A stretch of DNA of 64,000 bases from Sphingomonas bacterium (lineage in GTDB: Bacteria > Pseudomonadota > Alphaproteobacteria > Sphingomonadales > Sphingomonadaceae). Under the pieces are notes generated by a model. That model was not told where the DNA came from. It searched no databases and saw nothing but the letters and a program-made list of their open reading frames with translations. A program made the translations under genes and the position numbers. The stretch spans positions 1 to 64,000 of the forward strand of contig NZ_JAQGKZ010000059.1 in the NCBI RefSeq assembly GCF_028289855.1, written 5' to 3'. Shown here one piece after another: positions 57,757 through 64,000 of this stretch. Within the stretch, counting starts at the first letter, position 1; the number at the start of each line of letters is the position of its first letter.

Positions 57757-59483
57757 CAATTCATCTCCTCGACCGCCTCCACCCCCATGATGGCGAGGCC
57801 ATTTCGGACAATCTGCCCGATCGCGTCGCCGAGGAAAAGGCGTGCGCAGGTAAGTTCGTGGTTATCGGGCAACAGGAAGCGCCGCTCCGGCCGGTCATTG
57901 CCGACATTCCACGATGCATGAAATTCCGCCGACAAGTCATAGAGATAAAAGGCGATACGGTGTGGCTCGCGCGCCGCCGCAGCGGTCTCTACGACGCGCG
58001 GAAACTGCGCGGCCAGCTTCACCAGCTTCAAGTCTTCCGTATCAAGCCGGGACAGATCGACGCCATTGCACACCACGCCGGCCTCCGCCGCGCGCCGTTT
58101 CAACGACGCGACTCGGGCATGGGCGTACTGGACGTAGAAGACCGGATTGTCCTTCGATGCCTCGACCACTTTGGCGAAATCGAAGTCCATCTGGGCGTCG
58201 GCCTTGCGCGTCAGCATGGTGAACCGCACGACATCCTTGCCGACTTCGCGCACGACGTCAGCAAGTGTGACGAAGTTACCTGAACGCTTGGACATTTTGA
58301 CCGGCTCACCGCCGCGCAGCAGTCGCACCATCTGGACCAGCTTGACGTCGAACCGCGTCTTGCCGCCGGTCAGCGCCTGCACCGCGGCGACGATCCGCTT
58401 GACCGTCCCGGCGTGATCGGCGCCCCAGATGTCGATCAGCGCGTCGGCGGTCTGTGCCTTCTGCCAATGGTAGGCGAGGTCGGCACCGAAATAGGTCCAG
58501 CTGCCGTCGGACTTGCGGATCGGCCGGTCCTGATCGTCGCCAAATTGCGAAGAGCGGAACAGTGGCAGCTCGACCGGCTCCCAATCCTCGGGCGTCTCGC
58601 CCTTGGGCGCTTCGAGCACGCCGTCATAGATCAGCCCGCGCGCGCGCAATTCCTTCTCAGCCGCCTCGGGCTTCTTCGCCGCCTGAAGCTCGGCTTCGGA
58701 CGAGAACAGGTCGTGATGGATGCCGAGCAGCGCCAGGTCGGCCTTGATCAGCACCAGCATCGCCGCGACCGCCGCCTTGCGGAACGGGACGAGCCAGTCC
58801 GCCTCTGGCGCGGACACATATTTGTCACCGAATTCCTGCGCGAGCGCTTGCCCGACCGGGATCAGATAATCGCCGGGATACAGCCCCTCGGGGATATCGC
58901 CGATATCCTCGCCCAGCGCTTCGCGGTACCGCAGCTGCGCCGACCGCGCGAGCGTATCGACCTGCCCGCCGGCGTCGTTGACGTAATACTCCCGGATAAC
59001 CTTGGACCCGCCCCATTCGAGCAATGACGCCAAGGCGTCGCCGACCACCGCGCCGCGGCAATGCCCCATGTGCATCGGCCCGGTCGGGTTGGCGGAGACG
59101 TACTCGATATTGACCGTCTGCCCTTGCCCGCGCGTCGAGCGGCCGTAGTCGGCCCCGCCATCGTTGATCGCGGCGAGCTCGTTGCGCCAGGTGTCGTCGG
59201 TCAGCGTCAGGTTGATGAACCCCGGTCCCGCGACCGCGACGGAGCTCACTTCGTCGAGTTTGCCCAGTTCGGCGGCGATCTTCTCGGCCAGCGCGCGCGG
59301 ATTGGTGTTCGCGGGCTTTGCCAGCACCATCGCTGCATTGGTCGCGAGATCGCCATGGCTGGGGTCGCGCGGCGGCTCTACCGTCACCGCACCGCGCGCC
59401 AAGCCGCCCGGCAAATCGCCGTTCGCGGTCAGGGCGTCGAGTGCCGCGTCGATATGCGCGGCAAAGCGGTGGTAGAGGGTCAT
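57756..59483 (-). CDS. argS: Arginyl-tRNA synthetase
   Basis: This 575-residue class I synthetase has the HIGH-type motif in EYVSANPTGPMHMGHCRG near residue 125, the MSK-type loop in VKMSKRSGNFVTL, and the C-terminal anticodon-binding DALR domain (about 455-575: VVETAAAAREPHRIAFYLYDLSAEFHASWN). The N-terminal Arg-S domain is complete. It charges tRNA-Arg in the cytoplasm. It leads the run of minus-strand genes through tatC. Confidence 0.97.
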   Translation of the reverse strand: MTLYHRFAAHIDAALDALTANGDLPGGLARGAVTVEPPRDPSHGDLATNAAMVLAKPANTNPRALAEKIAAELGKLDEVSSVAVAGPGFINLTLTDDTWRNELAAINDGGADYGRSTRGQGQTVNIEYVSANPTGPMHMGHCRGAVVGDALASLLEWGGSKVIREYYVNDAGGQVDTLARSAQLRYREALGEDIGDIPEGLYPGDYLIPVGQALAQEFGDKYVSAPEADWLVPFRKAAVAAMLVLIKADLALLGIHHDLFSSEAELQAAKKPEAAEKELRARGLIYDGVLEAPKGETPEDWEPVELPLFRSSQFGDDQDRPIRKSDGSWTYFGADLAYHWQKAQTADALIDIWGADHAGTVKRIVAAVQALTGGKTRFDVKLVQMVRLLRGGEPVKMSKRSGNFVTLADVVREVGKDVVRFTMLTRKADAQMDFDFAKVVEASKDNPVFYVQYAHARVASLKRRAAEAGVVCNGVDLSRLDTEDLKLVKLAAQFPRVVETAAAAREPHRIAFYLYDLSAEFHASWNVGNDRPERRFLLPDNHELTCARLFLGDAIGQIVRNGLAIMGVEAVEEMN

Positions 59484-59555
59484 TCAAGCGTCCAGCGATG
59501 CGAGGAAGCGGCGCCTGTAGCCCAATGGCGACGCAGCTTCAAACCCTCGCCGGAG

Positions 59556-60701
59556 CTAGACGAGCCCGCTGACCGGCGCAGAACCCTTGGTATCCGGGAA
59601 CAACGTCGCCATCACCCGCCTTGGCTCGACGTTGTAATGCCCTGCCACCGCGCCCGCGACGAACTGGTCTAGGCCCAGCGTCGGTTTCAAATCGCGGCCC
59701 TCGTACAGCGCCGCCTGCCCCAGCCCCGGCCAGTCGGCCATCACCCTGCCGCCCTTGACCCCGCCGCCGACCAGCATCGCGGCGGAGCCGGTACCGTGAT
59801 CGCTGCCGCCGGTGCCGTTGACCGCGACGGTGCGGCCGAATTCGGTCGCGACCAGCACCATCGTGTCGCTCCACGCCGGGCCCATACCCGTCTTGAGCGC
59901 GGCAATCATGGCGTCGAGACCCTTCAACTGGTTCGCCAGCCGCGCGCGTTGCGCGGCATGCGTGTCCCACCCGCCGGTCTCGATCATCGCGATCCGCGCG
60001 CCGTTGGCGGGGGCCAGCAATTTGGCCGCGAGCGCGCCGGTCGCGGCGGCGTTGGCGGTGGTGGCGCCAGCCATGTCGCTGGTCAGCGTCCGCGTGTTCA
60101 TCGCGTCGGTCCACAGCCCGTGGAGCTGGCCGTCGCCCTGATAGAGCGCCGCCACGCGCTGGAGCAGATCGTCGGACGCTTGTGGCAAGGCCGATGGCGC
60201 GTAGCTGGTGACGTCGTGCGGCCCGCGCAGTGCCAAGGGCACCGTCGCCGACACCGCGATCGCCTTGGCCTCGCCCGACGGGATCAGCCCGAGCATGCGG
60301 TTGAGCCAGCCGTCTTTGACCTGGTAGGCACCGAGGCCACCGCTTTCGAGCACGTTCTGCCCGTCGAAATGCGATCGGTCGCGGTACGGCGACGCGATGG
60401 CGTGCGCGAACAGCGCTTCCTTGGTGTCGTACATGCCCGCCAGCGAGGTCATCGCCGGGTGCAGCGCGAACATGCTGTCGAGCTTCTTCCCGGTCGCGAA
60501 ATCGGCCGCGAGTTGCCCGCGCGCGCCGGCAAAGGCGGGATCGCCGACCGCGCCGACCGTGCCGAGCCCGTCGGCCGCGCCGCGCTGAATGATGAACACG
60601 AAGCGGCGGTCGGTGTCGGCCTTGGCGAAGGCCATGCGCGGCGCGAGGCTCAGCGCCGCGGCGCCGGCGCCGTAGGCGAGGAAATGACGGCGGTCGATCA
60701 T
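59556..60701 (-). CDS. DUF1501 secreted protein with Tat-like signal
   Basis: This 381-residue protein begins MIDRRHFLAYGAGAAALSLAP, a twin-arginine-like signal with RR followed by HFL, cleaved near AFA. The DUF1501 body (sulfatase/alkaline-phosphatase-like fold) shows FVFIIQRGAADGL, HPAMTSL, MIETGGWDTHAAQ and VATEFGRTVAVNGTGGSDHGTGSA. Family members are exported and occur next to DUF1800 proteins; the biochemical function is not established. It starts three bases after the DUF1800 gene. Confidence 0.9.
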   Translation of the reverse strand: MIDRRHFLAYGAGAAALSLAPRMAFAKADTDRRFVFIIQRGAADGLGTVGAVGDPAFAGARGQLAADFATGKKLDSMFALHPAMTSLAGMYDTKEALFAHAIASPYRDRSHFDGQNVLESGGLGAYQVKDGWLNRMLGLIPSGEAKAIAVSATVPLALRGPHDVTSYAPSALPQASDDLLQRVAALYQGDGQLHGLWTDAMNTRTLTSDMAGATTANAAATGALAAKLLAPANGARIAMIETGGWDTHAAQRARLANQLKGLDAMIAALKTGMGPAWSDTMVLVATEFGRTVAVNGTGGSDHGTGSAAMLVGGGVKGGRVMADWPGLGQAALYEGRDLKPTLGLDQFVAGAVAGHYNVEPRRVMATLFPDTKGSAPVSGLV

Positions 60702-60704
60702 GAC

Positions 60705-62237
60705 TTACCTCCTCAACATTTCGGGCGACACGAGCAGCAGCGCGAGCCCCTGACCGGGGCTTTCGGCACGCGCCAGCGCCTGTTCGGTGGCCGGCGTCAG
60801 CGCGCCCGGGAACAATTTGGGCGCGAGTGCCCGCGCATCGACCGCGGCGCCCGCGCGGGTCGCGAAGCGCTCGGCCGCTTCGACCCGGCGAACCAGCGCG
60901 TCGGGGCCGGCCCAGCTCGCGGCGATATCATCATATCCAGCGGGCGACCCCGGTCGCCATGTCGGCTGGCCAAGCTGGTTGAGCAGCCCCACCGCGGCAA
61001 GCGGCAGCATCTGCTTCATCCCCAACGCACGCCCGGTCGATACCGTCCATTCCCACGGCGACTTGAACTTGACCGGCCCGGCGACCCAGCATTCGGGACT
61101 GTCGATCAGCGTCTTGTAGAGCGACGGCAAATCGCCGCCGGTCTTGAGAAACGACGCCTTGAGCCGCGCGACCAACGCCGGCGGCGGGGTGTCGCCGGCG
61201 AAGTGGCGTGCGAGCTTGGTCGAAACGTGTTCGGCGGTGGCGGGGCTTGTCGCAAGCATATCGAGCACCGCCTGCGCCTGCTTCTCGCCGTCCTGGCCAT
61301 ACTTCCGTCCGACGATCGTGCGCTCGCCCGGCTCGTGGATCCGCTCGGCGAAGACGAACTCCCCGGGTGGGCCATCTGTGCCGGTCAACCGTGCGCCCGG
61401 CCCGCGCCCGATACCGCTCACCGTCCAGCCGGTGAGCGCGCGGGCGAATTCGGTGACGTCGGCCTGTGTGTAACCCGTGCGCACCCCGAGTGTGTGCAAC
61501 TCCATGATCTCGCGCGCGAGATTCTCGTTCAGTCCCAGTTTGTTGCCGCCGGGACGCGGCCGGTTGGCCGCGAATTGGCCCGCCATGCTGTTGGGTCCGA
61601 CCGACACCGCCTGATCGAGATAGAGCAGCATCGCCGGATGCCGCTCGACCGCGTTCAGCATGCCACCGAACGTGCCCATCAAATTCGGGCGGATCGCTTC
61701 GAATTCCAGCAGCCCGGACAGGCCGATAACTTCCAGCTTGTCGGCCGACACCGCAAAATGGTTGGCCCAGAAATGCGTCAGCCGCTCGGCAAATGGCGTC
61801 GGGCTGGTGAGAGCGGCGGTGATCCGCCCGCCAACCGCCGCCGCATAATCGTCGCGCACCTGCCCGCCGACGAAGCGCCGTGCCGCCATGGCTGGGTCGG
61901 TGGCCGCTGGATCGGGTTTCGCGCCCGGCTCGGGCGTGCCGGGCGCCATTTGCGGCGCCATCGCGCCGGCCATGCCCGGCTGGGGCGGCATCGGCGCGAC
62001 GGCCGCCGCCAATTGCTTCCGGCCGAGGCCTTGCTGGCGCAACTGGCGCTGCTGTTCGATATAGTCGGCGAGTTCGCCCGCGACCTTGGTCCGCGTCGGC
62101 ACCGCGGCGAACGCGGCAGGTTTGGGTTCGAAAGCGTCGAGCTGACGCTTCAGCCAGCCCTTCGGGTCACTCGGGATGCTCTCGTCGGGACGGGCGCCGA
62201 GCCCGAAGCGATTGAGCGCGATACTGGCATCGGCCAT
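60705..62237 (-). CDS. DUF1800 family protein
   Basis: This 510-residue protein starts with MADASIALNRFGLGARPDE, the DUF1800 opening, preceded by GGAG at good spacing. It continues with FWANHFAVS, NENLAREIMELHTLGV, FARALTGWTVSG and GRKYGQDGEKQAQAVLDML, all family marks. A Pro/Ala/Met-rich insert lies at about residues 70-110. No clear signal peptide is seen, although the partner DUF1501 protein has one. Such pairs are common in proteobacteria; the function is unknown. Confidence 0.9.
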   Translation of the reverse strand: MADASIALNRFGLGARPDESIPSDPKGWLKRQLDAFEPKPAAFAAVPTRTKVAGELADYIEQQRQLRQQGLGRKQLAAAVAPMPPQPGMAGAMAPQMAPGTPEPGAKPDPAATDPAMAARRFVGGQVRDDYAAAVGGRITAALTSPTPFAERLTHFWANHFAVSADKLEVIGLSGLLEFEAIRPNLMGTFGGMLNAVERHPAMLLYLDQAVSVGPNSMAGQFAANRPRPGGNKLGLNENLAREIMELHTLGVRTGYTQADVTEFARALTGWTVSGIGRGPGARLTGTDGPPGEFVFAERIHEPGERTIVGRKYGQDGEKQAQAVLDMLATSPATAEHVSTKLARHFAGDTPPPALVARLKASFLKTGGDLPSLYKTLIDSPECWVAGPVKFKSPWEWTVSTGRALGMKQMLPLAAVGLLNQLGQPTWRPGSPAGYDDIAASWAGPDALVRRVEAAERFATRAGAAVDARALAPKLFPGALTPATEQALARAESPGQGLALLLVSPEMLRR

Positions 62238-62309
62238 GCGCGTCTCCATGCAATGCGACGGAGGCTAATACGCCTTTGTCGCACAATTATCCCAACAACG
62301 CGCGGGCAC

Positions 62310-63476
62310 TCAGAACCCTTCGGGCAAGTCGATCGGTCCGACGATCTCGCGATAGCGCGCGATGGCGTAGCGGTCGGTCATCCCGGCGATGAAATCGGCG
62401 ACATGGCGGCTGAGCCATGGCTCCTCGGGCGGCAGCCGCGCGGGCCATTCGCCCGCCATCAGCGAGGGGGTTGCATGGTACGCCGCGAACAGCCCGGCGA
62501 CCACCACGCGCGCCTTGTCCGCCGCCGCGACTTGCAACGGATGATGATAGAGGTTGGCGTACATGAAGCGCTTCAGCCCGCGCTCGTTGTCGCGCATCGC
62601 GTCCGAAAAGCCGACCAGCGCCCGCCCCACATCGCGCGCGTCGTCGGGCGACTTGATCCCCGATTCCGCGATCGCCACGCGGCTGGTTTCGATCAGGTCG
62701 TTAACCATCCCGCCAATCTGCCCGCGGATCAACTCGCCGGTCAGCCGCGGCGGCGTGACCTCGGGAAAACGCACGCGGCACTGATCCCACCGCGCGGCGA
62801 TCATCGGCACAGTGAGCAACTGATCGAGGCTGAGCAACCCGGCGCGCAAGCCGTCGTCGATATCATGATTGTCGTAAGCGATATCGTCGGCGATCGCCGC
62901 GACTTGCGCCTCCAGCCCGGCGAACGTCTCCAGCTCGAGCGGAAATTCGTTATCCGCCTTCGCCAGCGCCCATTGCGGCGCAGTTACCGGACCGTTGTGC
63001 TTGGCCAGCCCCTCCAGCGTTTCCCACGTCAAATTGAGCCCGGGAAAGCGCGGATAAGGGCTGTCGATCTCGGTCAGAGCGCGCAGCGTGTTGCCGTTAT
63101 GGTCGAACCCGCCCTGCTTGCTCAGCGCCGCCTTCAGCGCATCCTCGCCAGCGTGCCCAAACGGCGGGTGCCCGATGTCGTGCGCCAGGCACAATGCCTC
63201 GGTCAGGTCCTCGTTGAGCCCCAACGCGCGGGCGATCGTGCGGCCGATCTGCGCGACTTCGATGCTGTGCGTCAGCCGGACGCGGAAATGGTCGCCGTCG
63301 GGGGCGAGGAATACCTGGGTTTTATGGCGCAGCCGCCGGAAACTGATCGAATGGACGATGCGGTCGCGGTCGCGCTGGAACGCGTCGCGGGGGCCGCGCG
63401 CGGTGGTCTCATCCTCGGGATAGAGCCGCCCACGGCTGAGCCACGGGTCGGAGGCGTAGGGGGCGAGGTCGGGCAT
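62310..63476 (-). CDS. dgt: Deoxyguanosinetriphosphate triphosphohydrolase-like protein
   Basis: This 388-residue HD-domain enzyme has the metal-binding motifs RLTHSIEVAQIGRTIAR, LAHDIGHPPFGHAGE (HD pair) and IADDIAYDNHDIDDGLRAG, plus SISFRRLRHKTQVF near the N-terminus. dGTPases of this kind hydrolyse dNTPs to nucleosides and triphosphate and keep dNTP pools in check. The ATG at 63476 is chosen; the open frame runs to 63560 through a repeat. It is a single gene followed upstream by a SPOR gene. Confidence 0.93.
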   Translation of the reverse strand: MPDLAPYASDPWLSRGRLYPEDETTARGPRDAFQRDRDRIVHSISFRRLRHKTQVFLAPDGDHFRVRLTHSIEVAQIGRTIARALGLNEDLTEALCLAHDIGHPPFGHAGEDALKAALSKQGGFDHNGNTLRALTEIDSPYPRFPGLNLTWETLEGLAKHNGPVTAPQWALAKADNEFPLELETFAGLEAQVAAIADDIAYDNHDIDDGLRAGLLSLDQLLTVPMIAARWDQCRVRFPEVTPPRLTGELIRGQIGGMVNDLIETSRVAIAESGIKSPDDARDVGRALVGFSDAMRDNERGLKRFMYANLYHHPLQVAAADKARVVVAGLFAAYHATPSLMAGEWPARLPPEEPWLSRHVADFIAGMTDRYAIARYREIVGPIDLPEGF

Positions 63477-63527
63477 GCGGGGCGATGTAGCGTGGCATTG
63501 CGCGAAATCTAACCGATACTTGCTTGG

Positions 63528-63598
63528 CGCCTCCCGGCGAAGGCCGGGGTCCAGTCGCAAGCGGCCCGAAACTGGGCCCCGGCTTTCGCCGGGAGGCG
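63528..63598. repeat. Intergenic inverted repeat, family C
   Basis: CGCCTCCCGGCGAAGGCCGG and its near-complement ending GCCGGGAGGCG lie 15 bases apart. They form a long, very stable hairpin between dgt and the SPOR gene, with no T run. Confidence 0.85.
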
Positions 63599-63602
63599 TG
63601 AT

Positions 63603-64000
63603 TTATTTCGCGCCGCCCAACCGGTCGATCTTCTGCCCCTTGGCGCTGGTGAAGACAAAGCCCGACAGCCCGGCCTTGCTCATGCGATTGACGAAGTCTT
63701 GGGCCTCATCGACCGATTTGAACGGCCCGGTGAGTACGCGATTGGTGGCGCGGAGCGGGGTCGACCAGCCCTGGCGGCCGCGGAACAGATCGGGCGCCTT
63801 GGTCTTGAGCCCGGCCCAGGCCTTTTCGAGGCTCGCTTCGTTGGCGCCACCCGCCACCTGCACCCACACACGCGCCGGTTCGCCCTTGGTAACGGCGTCC
63901 GCCTTGTCCTTGGCGTCGGCCTTTGCCTCGGCGGCCTTGCAGCGCGCCGAGGTCGTCGACTTGCCCTTGGCGCTCGCAGCCTTGGCAGTCGCAACCTTGC
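63603..64000 (-). CDS. SPOR-domain protein, N-terminal part beyond window edge
   Basis: The frame is open to the last base, so only the C-terminal 132 residues are visible. A Lys/Ala-rich linker (KAASAKGKSTTSARCKAAEAK style) leads into a SPOR domain from about RVWVQVAGGANEASLEKAWAGLK to VLTGPFKSVDEAQDFVNRMSKAG. It is unrelated in detail to the SPOR protein at 57028. The real start lies outside the window. A septal or cell-wall binding role is likely. Confidence 0.88.
   Translation of the reverse strand, partial: KVATAKAASAKGKSTTSARCKAAEAKADAKDKADAVTKGEPARVWVQVAGGANEASLEKAWAGLKTKAPDLFRGRQGWSTPLRATNRVLTGPFKSVDEAQDFVNRMSKAGLSGFVFTSAKGQKIDRLGGAK

Noticed and set aside
59796..63512. Open frame of 1238 codons on the plus strand
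   Set aside because: It is antisense to the DUF1501, DUF1800 and dgt genes, has an Arg/His-rich composition typical of GC-rich shadow frames, and resembles no protein family.

Overview
The window looks like chromosomal DNA of a GC-rich alphaproteobacterium of the order Sphingomonadales. The evidence is the gene content: a full bacterial sphingolipid gene set with serine palmitoyltransferase, large TonB-dependent receptors, a PhyR/NepR/EcfG general stress response locus, a linked argS-SPOR-nagZ-scpA-scpB-tatA-tatB-tatC run, and dense aromatic-acid catabolism. Genes are tightly packed, often with ATGA overlaps, and coding density is high throughout.

Region 1 (1-20.9 kb) is a catabolic block. 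It opens with the end of paaZ and with paaK (phenylacetate). A minus-strand operon follows that resembles the homoprotocatechuate meta-cleavage pathway: hpaE, a LigB-type ring-cleavage dioxygenase, a fumarylacetoacetase-family protein, an FAD oxidase, hpaH, hpaI and a ketopantoate-reductase-like gene. A divergent LysR gene adjoins it. A second small set has a gene of unknown function, a LigI-like amidohydrolase, a second HpaI-type aldolase and another LysR gene whose probable operator overlaps its own start codon. Finally pobA, a cytochrome b561, a GlcG/HbpS-like secreted protein and a TonB receptor lie in one direction. pobA sits between two direct copies (about 200 bp) of the cytochrome gene's 5' region.

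Region 2 (20.9-23.1 kb) is a mobile-element remnant: DUF3489, DUF2924 and a serine recombinase with an apparently truncated C-terminus, ending close to a tRNA-Ser(CGA). Region 3 (23.1-30.7 kb) has hspQ, a second TonB receptor, rplU-rpmA with promoter and terminator, an acetyltransferase, a TetR regulator, obgE and a DUF1275 membrane protein.

Region 4 (30.8-43.5 kb) holds proB and a probable ceramide locus: a CerR-like reductase, a dedicated acyl carrier protein, serine palmitoyltransferase and, further on, a bCerS-like acyltransferase. lptF-lptG, a desaturase and a hybrid histidine kinase are interspersed, with a lone Pycsar-effector-like membrane protein. Region 5 (43.6-52.9 kb) has an A-type Fe-S carrier, an M23 peptidase, bcp, glnE and the general stress response genes ecfG, phyR, nepR and a PhyP-like kinase. 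I also find a second NepR-like microprotein beside ecfG. After the kinase, a perfect EcfG-type promoter (GGAAC-N16-CGTT) precedes about 100 nt that fold into two hairpins with C-rich loops, a candidate GsrN-like small RNA.

Region 6 (52.9-64 kb) is a conserved housekeeping run (tatABC, scpAB, nagZ, SPOR, argS), a DUF1501/DUF1800 secreted pair, a dGTPase and a truncated SPOR protein at the edge. Three families of intergenic inverted repeats recur in regions 4 to 6. I saw no CRISPR array, no rRNA and no intact insertion sequence.
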